Shown: piece by piece, positions 19,661 to 32,960 of the stretch
Layout: every line of letters begins with the position of its first letter
Numbering within the stretch: position 1 is the first letter of the stretch
Assembly: GCA_023333565.1 (NCBI GenBank)
Contig: JAJKFH010002906.1
Location: forward strand, 4,046,501-4,110,500
Length of the DNA stretch: 64,000 bases
Source: Puffinus mauretanicus
Lineage: Eukaryota > Chordata > Aves > Procellariiformes > Procellariidae
Direction: 5' to 3'
Made by a program: the position numbers and the translations under genes
The notes under the pieces: generated by a model
What the model saw: only the letters and a program-made list of their open reading frames with translations
What the model was told of the DNA's origin: nothing
Database searches by the model: none

Positions 19661-22539
19661 AATGAAAATGCTTAACCCCTGATTTGTGAAGAATGAGGAT
19701 CTCACTGACTGGGTTTCAACACACAAATATATTTTACCCTGTTCTAGAAGGAGATTCAGAAATTCAGCCTCGACTATATTAAACTGTATGGTTTTACTCT
19801 GTGGTTGACTTTCAAATTCTAATGCCTTAAGAAGAGAGATTTGTAACCAAGGAAACATGAAGTGATATTTCTCTTATTATTCAGCAAATTTGACACAAAC
19901 TACAGAAAGCATCTCTCCATTAGCACTCTAAAGCTAGAATGTTGTCCTACTTCCTTTCCTATAACTTCTCTCTGTCTTTGATAAATGACTTATAGCTTCA
20001 ATGTCAGATATCACGGATATACACACCATGGTAGAAGAAATTAAAAAAAAAAAAAAGCAATTCTTTCCCTTGGCGTACATGAAGAAAGATTTATGATTTC
20101 TGTTTCCTCCGTAGATGAAATGGTTTTTTGCAGAGCTATAGTATATCATCCAACAGTTTCCTTAGCAAAGGGTCATAATGAGGGGTCAAAGATTTCAGAA
20201 TGTTATGATTATCTCTGTTTTTAATTATTAACAGTTTTGACAGCTTTCAGACATAGCTAATTCTAAGAAAGTGCTGATAAGAATAGTGATGATGTTCTGA
20301 TTAATGCACATAATCAGAACTGAGAAGACCAAAGTTAATCTTACAGGTTGGCTACAGAATTCTCTCTTCTGTTTAAAGAAATGATCAAAATTTCTTAAGG
20401 TTATTTAGACCCCAGCTAAGCTGAGTATTGAAGAGAGTATGAACATGGTTTTTTAGTGAAGGAGAGAAGGTGATTAGAACTAATTAATTAATGCCAAATG
20501 AACTCTTTGGCTTCCACTGCAGAAGTAAAGAAAACATCCTGCATGACTTGTAAATGTAACACTGAATTTTCCAGTGTTTGGGGTTATGTTTTGGGTTTTT
20601 TTCTTTCTCTGTCCATAGCCATCCGAAGTGTACCAAATACACTATTCTGCACAAACGAGAAGGGTTACCCATGTTGCTGTCGATGATGCGTATGCAGTTT
20701 GGGTTGCAGACAAGAGTCATCCAACTGCCGCTTGCAATGAAGCCTTTCTGTGAAATCTGTTAACAATTTGAGAGTAAAATCAAGGTGTTGAATTGTGAAG
20801 GTGCAAGCAGCAATCAAGTTATTCAGTGCCTTTTACTACGAGTATATGATTTATTGTATCTGTCACAGTACCAAAGCAATTGGTGATTAGTGGAAAAATG
20901 AGGAAGCTAAACTTGGTGCACATAGAAATTCTGATTAGATCAAAGCCTTCTGGTATAGCTATACCAGATTGGCAATATGATATGATTTATGAACTGTTAA
21001 TTAAATCTACCTTCTCTGTGTCAGATTAAATATATGAGTATAAATAACTTTACCTACATTGATAGAAGATAGCTAAGCCATAGCTTAAACGATGACTGTA
21101 CATGGCATACTGATGAAAAACTAGACTCAAACAACTAAACACTTTGTAAACATGACAATAAAAGATGATCACAAGCAGAATAAATTCCCACTTGTCAGCT
21201 ACTCCTAAATAAAATTGAGCATAAGATCGATAAATAGACCTTGCATTTTCTGTAATCATGTAATGGAAATACTTTTAGAAATATATTCAAAGTATTTTAT
21301 TAAGGTAGAACCACCTATGGTAATTGCTAGAATAATATGAATTCCTTGATTCTAATAGGCTGCTGAAGTTACCAAAGGTAATTTTGTTATTTGCTAATAA
21401 TTTTAAAAGCATAAAATAGCTAATTTTTATTACTGTATTGTGATTGATCTTATGGCTATGATGTATAAAAGATGGGAATTAGTTTTGCCCAGCAAATAAA
21501 AGCCATATCTGTGACATTCAATTCGATATATTGTAATCTAAGCAATCTATTTTGTAAAATGAGTTGCGGAAGGACGCATTTCTCATCACTTGATCCGTAA
21601 AAGAAAACAACTTTCACCTTGTGTTGTGATCTTTGTGCTTTGATCTCTAGCAGCTCCAGATAGAAATTCAGTACTGTTACAACAAATTCTATATTTTCTT
21701 CTACATAGACTCATCATCTGGTCCATAACTTCTAGTCAAATGATATCATTAGACTCCATTACAAGAGCAGTAGAATATTTTAACAGTTAATATGCAGAAG
21801 AATACTATTAAAAGTTAGATTTTTGTGCCCCTGTAAATGCAGACTAAATCTTGATTTTCTTATTTGCTTGAGTAATTCAATTTTAGTCTTTATGACAGTT
21901 CAGATGGCTAAGGTGACATCTTTTTGCTGTAGTATTCTATATTTGCATAGCACCTCTCCTCTAAAATGGTGACTACATGTAATAGTTAAGTATTGTTTAT
22001 ATTTCTGTCTTTTTTTCTTTCCTTTACCCTTCAATCACACCATCTTGGTCTCTATTTCTTGTTGTCTACTATGTTACATCCTATTCAGCATTATGGAAGG
22101 CCTAATGCTGATGGCATTGCAATTGTACTATTTATCAACAGAGAATAATAGTGAAAAAGGAAAGGATTATTAATAAATGTCAGAAAAGGGGACAGGTGAA
22201 ATTTAGAAAGCGCTCTACATTTCCGATATTACTGACATTATATTTCTGTGAAGGAAACTCAAAATACTATACTTCACAATATTCACAGGTTGCAGTGCTA
22301 TCACAATTTCTTTTGTAATGAAGGACAAGTTATCACCCCAAAGTATCAGATAATTAATTCTGGAAAAAGGATACAGGATGGAATGGAGAGTTCTTGTCTA
22401 TGTTACAAAACTTTTACCACATCTGCACAACGTTGCCATTCATCACATCAGTTTCACTTGATTCTGTGCGCTTTTGATTGGATTTATTTTGCCTGACTTG
22501 AATCTCTTGCTCTCTATCCAAAACAGAGAGACAACAGAC
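19661..22539. other. AT-rich non-coding DNA
   Basis: No gene or repeat identified. Short frames only. The stretch around 21340-21520 is dense in TAAT/ATTA motifs and contains CCAAAGGTAATTTTG-type sequence that could be a conserved non-coding element; this cannot be tested without an alignment. Confidence 0.4.
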
Positions 22540-22559
22540 TTAATTCAATTGTCTGAACG

Positions 22560-22740
22560 GAAGCATTCACGTCTATTTGAGATAGCCTAGAGAAGCCTTC
22601 AGCTGCCGCTACAGAAGGATGCAGGTCTCCGCCAAGTCGTGTGTTGTATTTGTCGACCCCATGCAGATGTTTGGACAGAGTAGGACATCCCAAATGATGC
22701 TAGACATCCTGTGTTTAGGCATCTGAATTGAGACCACACA
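22560..22740 (-). repeat. Fragment of an old unclassified interspersed repeat
   Basis: Read on the minus strand, a segment such as AGGATGTCTAGCATCATTTG resembles the plus-strand text AGATGTCTAGGGCATTTGGG near 23811-23830, with matching flanks (GGGATGTCCTA against GGGTGTCTTAG). This implies two diverged copies of one family in opposite orientations. I cannot name the family. Limits are approximate. Confidence 0.4.
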
Positions 22741-23469
22741 GATACATATTTTCAGAATATAAATCATCCTGTTTGTTTGAGCCATATAACTCACAATGAT
22801 GAAAAACACTGAGAGGAGGTACGCTTTCTCTGCATTTAGTAGAGGGAGTCTAGGGACTTCATTCAGTTCATTTCTGTGGCTATGCTTGGCACTAAATATG
22901 TGTTCATCATAACAGACAAAAATGGAAAAATTCTTTCAGACAGTAATATTTCATAATATGGACTTTGAAAACTGAACCCAAACCAGAAGCGTTCCCACTG
23001 CCCACCCTCCCCAAAAGTGTTAGTAGAGATAAGGCTATCTTCCCATTGTAAAACCTGGATCTTCAACTAGGAAAAAGCCATTGGAGAAAAATTAGGAACC
23101 GTGAGGTCTCATCACCTATGGGATAGTCTTTAAAAAGAGGAGAGGAATACTTTTTGTATCATTACTACTATTACCAGATATGTCAACACAGAAAATAACG
23201 CACTTTGGGGAAGAAACGTCTACTGGATAATTTTGCAAATATGTTAATAAAATATTCAAAAAGTTATTTTGCACGAAAGACTGTGGCACTGAAGTCCCAG
23301 CAAATAAGTATTACTGAAAGCTTTCATCACTTCCTGAAATCACCTCAACTCCTTTGATGTGTTCCTTTCTTGTGGAATACAACATAAAATTGCCAAAGTC
23401 CTGAAACCTGTTTCATGATGAGGCCATGATTGGAATTTCAAGAATTATGTTTTACCCTAATGCTACATG

Positions 23470-23930
23470 AGGTGCTTGACCCAGTGGACATGCACAGATC
23501 AGTCAGGATTCAGCCTGAGTTTAAAACACCTAAATGTAGTGAGTTCTTGTTACAGAGATGTAGTCAGTGCAGATAGTGGAGCTCGGAGGACAGTATAGTA
23601 ACAGCCAGGAGCTATTGTCTGCACAGCCAGGAGGAGCTCGTCAGTCACACAGGCACGTTATGTCATCTGAGATGCCCTGGGGTACCTAAGACCTTCTGCT
23701 TTAGAAGAGCTGAAGTACTACATAGTCTCTATTGAGTGTATTTGTCTAGATTTCCGTCGACTGTAATAGGAAGTCAGACATCTCCGGCTCAATCCAACAG
23801 TGCATGCATAGATGTCTAGGGCATTTGGGGTGTCTTAGGAAGACCACAAGGCATTTACAAGGGTCATAGATATGACACAGGACCTGTAGAAGACATGTGC
23901 CTTTCCTTCTAGAGTTGCAGCTACAGACCT
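23470..23930 (+). repeat. Old unclassified interspersed repeat
   Basis: This segment shares diverged phrases with 22560-22740 (minus) and with 52850-53380. Examples are GATTCAGCCTGAG against GATTCAGCGTGAG, GACTGTAATAGGAAGTCAGA against GACTGTAATGGGAGATTAGA, and CACAGGACCTGTAGAAGAC against CACAGGACCTACAGGAGAC. The order of phrases differs between copies, so the copies may be rearranged or made of several units. No coding capacity is seen. Confidence 0.4.
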
Positions 23931-26900
23931 TACAGGATGGCCCTAGCCATCTGCAATGGTACTAGATAACTCTATAGGTAACTGAATTCCACTTACAACG
24001 TTCACCCAGTAAATGTAGTGTGATACTTTCCCTTCCCTTTTCTTACTATAACAACTCAAAAGTTAGAAAATTAACTAGAGTTTAATTTCTACCTCCCGTT
24101 TAGGATATTTTTTAAAATTTGCAATAATGTCTTGGCCACTAGGATACAACATCCTCTTAGTCTTTCCTGACTGATCTGTTCAGGTTTGTATAAACGTATT
24201 TTAATAGTCTTTGGAGCATAGATTAGAAAGGTGGTGTTTGACTTGTCAGGTCCTAACCTCCAGCCTCCAGAGTCGGTCTGACGCCCCATCTCAGACTGTG
24301 GCTGGCTTCCACAGCAGCTTCAGAGTAAGTACTGGATTGTACTTACTGCAATCCACTACAGTCATTGCAGGTAAATGCTATAATAATTCATCTTTTAGGT
24401 AGTATGAGAGGAACCCAAATACCCTTTTTGCTGGTTTTGGAAGGAAGATTCTGCCTATAAATATTAAATCCTACGAATCCTGGTTTACACTGCTAAAGAG
24501 AGTTTGTTTCAGTACAAAACACATTTTTAAAAAAGCACACACACTCACAGAAGTACTGCATCTTTTCAAGACATTTTCCCCCTTAACCTTCCTTGCACAG
24601 ACATTTGCTATGATCTTTGTATGGAAAATCAAACACAAAGCAACAGGTCCTGAATAGGACATGTGAATTCTATAGGAATACCTGTTATTTCTTTCTTGTA
24701 TCTAGATTCTACAAACCTTGCTATCGGAGAATGATTTTAAAATCCATTACCTTAAATTTTATAATCCATTGTTACATATTTATAATAAGGAGTATTCACG
24801 AAAAAATGCAAAAGCTTTTTGAAAATTCATCATATCAGAGAGGATCATTATGCTGAATCCAAAGCAATTACTCAAACAGCTAATAATCCATTGTTTATTA
24901 GTACAACATGTTTTTTTCAAGCATCTGGATGTGGGTGTTAAATCTCTAACAGCTGTTAGTGATTCCCTGCTGTATTCCTGTATTTTTATTATTGTAATCC
25001 ATGTATCTCTCGAACATTAGAAGCATTTTAATACATAGAGTTACCAAGCAACTGCTCAAGACAGCTTTATTATATGCATGTTTCTTGCATGCTTCATGAG
25101 ACTGCTCTGTGAACAGAATTATCAAAGCAAGAGAACAGAAGAGTAAGCTAGAGAAGGAGATCAGCTAAAGGAGGCAGCAATTTTAGAGGACTAATTCTAT
25201 GAAATTCACTCTAATAAACCTCAAAGACTCAAAGGGTGTAGAGGCTGTTAGCTTTCTACAACTCCAGGCTTCACAGTTTGCCATGTGAGGTTGGCTGCAA
25301 GCTTCTTACCACAAATAAGTTTTTCAAGGGCTTAAGTCCTTCTGTCTTGGTCCTGAAACTATACCTGTGTGGAGCATGTTCTCAAACATACAACCTTAAG
25401 TACAGATCTAATGACCTCAGCATAAAAAGCAGCTTAAAATGACAGAATTTGCATGTGGTGATAGTACTCATAAAATGAGGTGTCAGTATCCCTCATTTTA
25501 TTTACAGTCTAGTTTTTGCACCTTTAGGTGCATCTCAGCATATTTTTAGGGCTTTTCTCCAATAACAAGAGAGCTCAAAGCTTACATCTTTTATGAAAGC
25601 TGGGATTTCCTGTAATCGCATGATTTCTTAAAGTTGCAGTGTTTGGAAGGAAGCAACTACATATATTTGATATACATTAGTCATTATACTTTGGATATGG
25701 TCAGATTGGTTATGATTAGATTCTAAGGAACTGGCATGCCATGGTGTTTTTGGAAAACTGCAGTTCATCTACAAGCTAACGCTGGAACTTTAACAAAAAT
25801 ACAATTTAATAAGAGATATGAGAAGAAGATGGCAAATAATATTCCCTTCTGGAAGACAAAGTATGCCTGAGAATGATAACACCAAACAGGACTACAGCAT
25901 AAAAAAGTGAATATATAAGACATAAAACCTTGTTCATTGAAAAGATTTTGTTTAAGCCTAAGTACTTGTTACGGCAACATGATTTTGTTCAGTCTAGAAA
26001 ATACAAACTGTGTTTCTTTGCTTCTGTACTTCTAATTCCATGTGTGGTATAGAATTGTAGCATGAATTCTCTGTAAATTTTTTTTTCTGGAAATAACACC
26101 CACAAGAGGATCTGCAGGAGTTAGCACATCTCCTGCAGAGCTTGTGTTCAGGCAAAATTAATAAATCTTTCTGGATAAGAGCTGCAGTGGAATAGAGCCA
26201 TGGTCTTTTCACTGTAACCTCTAGAACTCTGGCTTCCTGGAACACAGCTTACTGCCATGATAACAGGTCTGTTACCCACAGGCAGTTGTCTTGGGCTTTG
26301 CTAAGTGGTTATGCTGCTAGCCTTGGAAGTAATATAAATGCATTTACATGCTACTGTGCTTGGACTCATAATTAATAGTCCAAGCAGAGTAAGCTCCAGC
26401 GTCTAATCTGCAAGCTGGATAAACTGTCTCTGTATAAATGAGTTTGTCATTTATAAATGCTATAGTATGCTTTCACTAGTTAATCATATGGGATGTAAAC
26501 ATGCTGAAAAGCTGTAACATCCATATTTCCCATTAAAAGGATGATCACCTTAAAGTTAGCGGAAGGGAGAATCTCTACAGGATATCATATAGTTCAAAAA
26601 AATAGCTGTATGGTATTAGCAGGCAGTAGTTTTCTGATAGTTTTTCCAAACTATAGTTCAGGGTCAAATTGATTTCAGATTATCTGGATTGTGAATTCAC
26701 ACCAATAACTGTGGCAATCCTTTCTTGAGCAACTCAGATCTGCGAGCTGTGCTAGTGGTTGCCATAAGTTGCCACCAGGGAGAAGGAGGACTGAAGAAAA
26801 GACTGGATGGCTTTCTCCTACCCATCTAAAACCACTGTGGGAATCAGAGCAACAGCTGAGCATGAGACTCCAGCATGTTTCGTATGACATAAGGAACATA

Positions 26901-28500
26901 ATAGACCAAGTAGACTCACACTGGGAGCTTTTAATTTCTAAGTGGTTTATCCCAACATGGAAAGCCTAGTTTTATGTTGCAAGGACACAAAGAAGATTTG
27001 CTTATAGGGGTGGTTTATTTCATCCATTAGTAACTGGCCACACAATTACAGACGTTAGCATCCTGCTTTTCTACTGCCAAGCAGCTGTAAAGTTCTACCT
27101 GCACTTGTGGGTCATAAAGCATTAACCCTTCAGGCATTATCTGAAAGACTCATCTTTGTTAATATAAAGGTCCACTGATTTTTGAAGATAGGCCAGCAAA
27201 AGTCAGCACCAGAAGGGCACAAAGCATTATAATGATCATGTTATTGCAGACATCTTCTTCTCTGGAATTACACTCACTGGCCTTCCCCCAGCGCCCTGAG
27301 GAATTATGCAGGATAATGAAGATGATCTGGACTTTGTTTCTTAAGGCTACTCTATTTTAGCTGGAGGAGGAACATGGCATGTAGATAGAATATGTTTCTA
27401 CTAAACTGTTTGTTATCTAGAAAAGAAACCAGCTTTGTGTTTCCTTTTGCATAATACATTAACACCCTGTCATCTATTAATATTCAGACTCAACTTCCTG
27501 TCAGATTCCATTTGTATTTCTATTTAATGGTTTTTTTTCCCCTCCTTTCAGCACACTGTTTGATACTCTTTGCTTTTTTACTGGCTTCTTGAGAGCTTGT
27601 CTACACATGAAATTAATTCAGCAACTCCTTCTGAATATTCCTGTTTTGAAATAAAAGTATCTTACTGATATTTAGGTTGATTTTATTTCTGGACTAATCT
27701 GAGTAAGTGATAAAATACTCTAATGAAATTTTTTAAATATACTGGTATTCAGGAATAGCTACTGCAGATTAAATTCATTCTCTGCCTTAATCCAAAGTAG
27801 CTTTTTAGCTCTACTCTTAAAATAAAGTCTATTGCTATTAAGACTCATCCTAGTGAAATGAGACTATGCTTGATGCTGAAATTATAATTAAATGAATAAT
27901 ATAATATAATATAATATATAAGTGCTATCATAGTCCTACCATAATGATCTTTTTAAAATCTACTTTAAGCACATTTTATGTAATTCCCAGAAGCTATGAG
28001 TGATCCTGGGAACAGAAGACTTTTCATCTGATAGATTTCCTACTTTTTGCATGGATAGAATGAACGTTGCAATACCGAAGTGTCCAAGGAACTTCCACAG
28101 TGAACACTATTAATTTGATTAGTATGATCTACTTAATTTTGTTTCATCTATTCGTTCCACCTCCGGTCACTTTGAGCCACTAACATAAGGGTCCCCACAT
28201 CATTCCCTTGAAGGATGGAGTCTGGAGGGTTTGAATCAGGAGAAATTGTCTTTCTCAATCTCTGCCTTTTTTTTATCATGCAGGCTGCAGCATGCGTACA
28301 CCTTCTCAGCTCTGGTGGATTGCCCTCATTATCAGGATATTGAAAGCACAGCTGCCTCCTCCTCCGCTGTGATGTCTTTATATACCTGCACTGCAGAACG
28401 AGGCATGTCCTGGGAGGGATGCTGAGCTCCGGGACCCTTTTCCCATGCTGCAGCACTGTTCATTTCCCTGCCTTTTTCTGGAAATCTCCAACAACGTCTC
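23931..28500. other. AT-rich non-coding DNA
   Basis: No gene recognised; all frames are short and motif-free. An (ATAAT)n microsatellite lies at about 27894-27920. A minus-strand frame of 102 codons at 28148-28456 has no recognisable domain. Confidence 0.45.
27894..27920. repeat. (ATAAT)n microsatellite
   Basis: About five ATAAT units in a row, with an ATATA tail. Probably length-variable. Confidence 0.8.
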
Positions 28501-28800
28501 TCCAAGACAAATCGTAGGACAATCTTGGGAGCAGTTTACCCCCTAGGAGGCAATATCATTAAATCTACCCCAAGTTTGGTTCCCTCTGCCCCACCCGTTT
28601 CCCCATCCGCAAGCACCCCTTGCTCTCGCTCCTGCCGGGGTGGCGGGCAGGCTGCCTGTACCTGCTGTTCCCGGCCGTGCTGCAGGCACTCTGAACCAGG
28701 AGAAAAACTTTATAAAAATGTTGTCTCTGGGCCACACGGCCATCAAATGCAGACACACGGCCTCCTGCGGCGCTATATGGTCATGTCCAGTCTGTCGTAG
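28501..28800. other. Local GC-rich patch, unassigned
   Basis: A roughly 250 bp patch, visibly richer in G and C than its surroundings and containing several CpGs. Frames on both strands are open for 60-90 codons but carry no known motif. It could be an old insertion, a weak CpG cluster or a regulatory element. No splice or poly(A) pattern supports an exon. Confidence 0.3.
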
Positions 28801-31800
28801 AGGGAGCTAGGTCAGGACCGTGGAGTTTTGTTAAATAAATGAGTTTAATTTACTTTTTATTCTTACTCCTTCTCCATCACCCCCCTAAAAAAATTATTAT
28901 TATCCACTCCTACCAGTGAAACATTTCTTAGAACTGGCCTTTAAAAGACAGCGAATTACCTCAGTGCAATATTATATAAATTGTTGATGTCATTCCTGAA
29001 AATCTTAATATATCTTTTTGTTTGAAAAGTACATATGTATATGTATGTGTGTATTACAACTGAGAAAAGCTACTGCTTAGCAAATAAAAGCATATTGTCA
29101 ATGACAAACTTGTCAAAAGCCCAATTTTCTACAGGCTTTTACGATGGTACATTTTTCTACCAGGTTTTATATGCCACCAATGCAATTGCTGAGAGTAGAC
29201 AGATTTTGGGGGTTTACATAGGTTAATTTACCTTATGACATTGTATGATTGCTTTGGAACACAGCAATATATCTACTATACCCAGTGCTTAGGTCCTAAG
29301 CACTAGCAACATTATTTAAAGCAAGGACCTGTCATAAGGATTCTGCACTCACTCTTAGCCTTATATAAGGCAGGAGGAGCAGGGTCTCTAACTTCGGAAG
29401 ATTTTTATTTAGCAAAAGAAAGAACAAGAAATCACTTTTCTATTCTACACTTTTTATTCTGTTTTTGCTACTTACACATCAATCTTTGAGTTAGGATACA
29501 GACCAGAATAAAGATTTCTTACATTTTAAATGTAGTGAGATCTGAGATTAACCTGATTTCTGAAGGGAGACAATTCAGTAGCTGTTGTTTTATTATCAGT
29601 AACTTCAGGCATCTGCCTCTGATCTCTCCCTGGGCCTGGGATTATTACAGTTATTTTCTCTGTTGATGGAGGAGGAAAAGAAAAAGAGGAGCAAATGTCA
29701 ACACAGTGATGTCTTTAAAAGGTCAAAATGAAACATGAAGTTAGATCCTCCATGGGAGAGGAGAGCAGTGCACTAAAAAGGGAATGACCACCCCTGAGGA
29801 ACTGTCCTGCTTTCTGCACGAGGGCAACGGCGAGTAGTTTTTACCGCGTTTGCCAGCAAGGACACAGCTTCCAACGTGGTGTCTTCAGAGACAAGGAAAA
29901 GCCAGTCTGTGTCCTCTACATGGACTCTGCCCTGTCCCTCAGGCATGGAGATGTGACAGGTCCAGCCTCCTAAAAATCTGCTAGGCAGTCTCCAAGTCAG
30001 ATCCCATTGACAACAGCCCTCAAAACTCTTTTTTCTTGTATAAAGACAAAACAAATATCTGAGATTTATCTGGCTTTGCTTTATAATATCTAATTTGACT
30101 GGAAAGCAAGTCACTTGTAAATATGGACAATATTTGACTTATTTTAAATATGTTTTTCTAATAAATATCCTAAGGCATATTCTGAGGATTTTTGTTAATA
30201 CTGACTTCAAGCATTTAAAAGATGTGACTCTTACACCAAGTATTATTTCATGTAGTATAGCGAATAGTCTGTACTAGGACTAGATCTCTAAAGGATATGC
30301 AGAATTTCTCTTTAAAAATCTGGTTCTCTTCCACAGCAATTAACTGTCATTTCTACTCACATTATCATGGAGTCTGGTTTATAGGAATCTCAAAGCAGTC
30401 TGAATCCCACAGGATGCCATTAAGGAGCTTGCAGAAGATCTGTCAACAGCTAATCAACACCATCTCACCTATCCACCACCTAAAACTCATTATGATCACT
30501 TGTGAACGACATTGTAATATTAGCTGCAGGGTGATAAATCACAAAAAATGACACCAAAATAGCTGTTAGTCACAGGAAAATGTAAACAAACAAAAAAATA
30601 TGCTTTCCCTGATTCTTCTTTTTTTTAATTTCTTTTTGTTAGTACTGAGCACCACCTGCTGGATGGTGCCAGCTTGCACTGATACCCATCCCCGGGGTGA
30701 AGAACAGGTTACCCACACACACACAAGCTCAGTGAGGCAGGTCTTGCCCCCACCTACAAAAACAACACGTGTTTTTACATAAATATCCTCCCAATCCTCA
30801 TAAAACATAGGAGGCTGACGCATGTTTTATCATTTCTTTCTCAACGCGTGAGAGACGCTCAATATGTCAATAGATTGCATACTGTGGTTGAAGTCCTAAA
30901 ATAAATTAGTGGTCAGTTGTACAGCTGCACGCTTGTGTATCAGGCACTAATCTGCTCTTACCGCCGGGCAAGCACTGTCCAGAATATGCCTGTGGGAGGA
31001 CAAGCTCTAATCCTAATTATCAGCCTCTTCTTTACTTGGTGCTAGAAGATACAGATGTAAAAATAGGTTTTTAACCTTCCACATTTGTTTTAGGCTTATA
31101 ACCCTGCCTTGTAATGTGGCAGCCATACCCTGGCATGTTTGGTCCTTTGGAAATCCCAGCAGAATTTCTCCAAAATGTCTGGTTTCACTGAGTCCAATAA
31201 TTCCCCATTAGAGACTATTAGACTTTTACAAGGAAAACACAATCTCATCTCCTCTTGTAATCCCCAAGGCCCCTACTTTAGATGTCTTACCAACTATGTG
31301 CATGTAAACTGCGACATTAAAGAAGTGTTACCACTGGTCTTTATTAACTGTTTCTTAAATTCTTTTTTACATTAATTTTGTAAAGATTAGTTTTATGACA
31401 GGCATTTCATGCAAAACATTGGGGAAAAATGGCAATATATTTTTATTATCTCTGCTGAGTCACTAATGTGTCAATTATCTGTGTGGATCTGAGTACAGTT
31501 ATAGAGAACTGTACCAAATATTTTGAGCACAAAAGTAGCCTTGACCGAGCTATACCTTGAAGAGGAAATAAGATAAAGGAGGAAGGCTCTCTTCCAGAAT
31601 TGCCTTTTTTTTTTTCACAAACCCCCTGATTTATCCCTGTAAATTGAGGCAGCATGGAGGTATTGTTGAGCGCAAAGACAAGACTAAGTTGTGCAGAGGG
31701 AGGGAGCAAAATAGAGCCTGTCTAGAAGCACATTTGAGAATGGTTCTATCCACATGCCCCAAAATTCAAGTCATTTACTCCATGAAAGATACGTGTCAAA

Positions 31801-32393
31801 CAGAAATCGCCTCAGAAAAATTTCCATTTTTTATTTTTTCCTTTGGTAGCATGGGATATGTAGACCAAATGCAATATACAGTCTACAATGCTTACAGTAA
31901 ATAAATTCCTTCTACTTTGGATTTTATTTTGAATATATCAGGAATATAGGACTCTAGATAATAGTATGTATCTGCAAAGGGTAGAGCAAGAGCCATCATT
32001 ATGAATGCCAAAATATTTTCATCCTAAAACATTCTCTTAATTTCCTTAGAGGCTTTTCTTTCTGGAATGAAAAATTTTTTTTCTTCCTCTTAGTCCCAGT
32101 GTGACTATTCTAGCATTCCAAATGATAATATTAAGGATTTTATAAGCAAAGAAACACATTGCTGGGGGACAGAATAAAGAAGTGGGAAATCATTTTATGC
32201 CACTGATATTCAGAAAATGAAATCAGCAGCACTTGAGTTATTAGTGTGTTCCAGATGGCACAGTGCAATTGCCACTGTGCTCCAATAGAAGTGGAAACAA
32301 AAATACTAAGTTTTATGAAAAGGAGCCAATGCTCTTACTGCCTGAGAGGAATGTTCTTGTAATTTCTGTCAACATTAAAACACGTTTACTGAG
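28801..32393. other. AT-rich non-coding DNA
   Basis: No gene or classified repeat seen. The longest frame (113 codons, minus, 29773-30114) lacks recognisable features. A short CA run lies near 30715-30724. Confidence 0.45.
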
Positions 32394-32432
32394 ATAGAAT
32401 CAGAGTGTCGTGGGATAATTTAGGTTGAAATG

Positions 32433-32793
32433 TGTCGTGGTTTAACCTGGCAGGCAGCCAAATACCACGCAACCGCTCACTCACTTCCCCCTGCCCCTGC
32501 AGCGGGATGGGGAGAGAATCAGAAGGGTAAGAGTGAGAAAAACTCGTGGGTTGAGATAAAGACAGTTTAATAGAACAGAAAGGGGAAAATAATAATGATA
32601 ATGATAGAATATACAAAATGAGTGATGCACAATGCAATTGCTCACCACCCGCGCTGACCGATAACCAAGTAGCAATCGCTACTTCCTGGAACACGCCTAC
32701 CATTCATATACTGAGCATGATGTCGCATGGTATGGAATACCCCGTTGGCCAGCTGGGCCAGCTGTCCTGGCTGTGCTCCCTCCCAACGCTTGT

Positions 32794-32824
<31 letters not shown>

Positions 32825-32960
32825 GAGCTAAATGTCCTTGACTAGCAGGGTACTTAGCAACAACTGAAAACATCAGTGTGTTATCAACATTCTTCTCATA
32901 CTAAATTCAAAATACAGCACTAGGAAGAAATTTAACTCCATCCCAGCCGAAACCAGGACA
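32433..32960 (-). repeat. Solo LTR with 5 bp target duplication, nested in CR1
   Basis: TGTCGTGGTTTAACC at the plus-strand left edge and AACCAGGACA at the right edge give perfect TG...CA ends on either strand. AAATG occurs immediately before (32428-32432) and after (32961-32965), a perfect 5 bp target duplication. Read on the minus strand it matches the other two LTRs: a CRE-like site degraded to TGATGTCG on the plus strand (32718-32725), a TATA-like box, the palindrome with one mismatch (32667-32684) and ATTAAA (32566-32571). A (TGTTT)n microsatellite (32791-32821) has expanded in its U3. Without internal sequence it is a recombination product of a lost provirus. Confidence 0.95.
32791..32821. 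repeat. (TGTTT)n microsatellite inside the solo LTR
   Basis: About six TGTTT units in a row. The related LTR at 2361-2875 has non-repetitive sequence at the matching place, so this array arose within this copy. Confidence 0.85.

Noticed and set aside
28148..28456. 102-codon minus-strand open frame
   Set aside because: No known motif and no exon signals. The length is within chance for 64 kb read in six frames.
32386..32703. 105-codon minus-strand open frame
   Set aside because: It lies wholly within the LTR and CR1 edge. The same text appears in the LTR at 2361-2875, so it is repeat sequence and not a gene.
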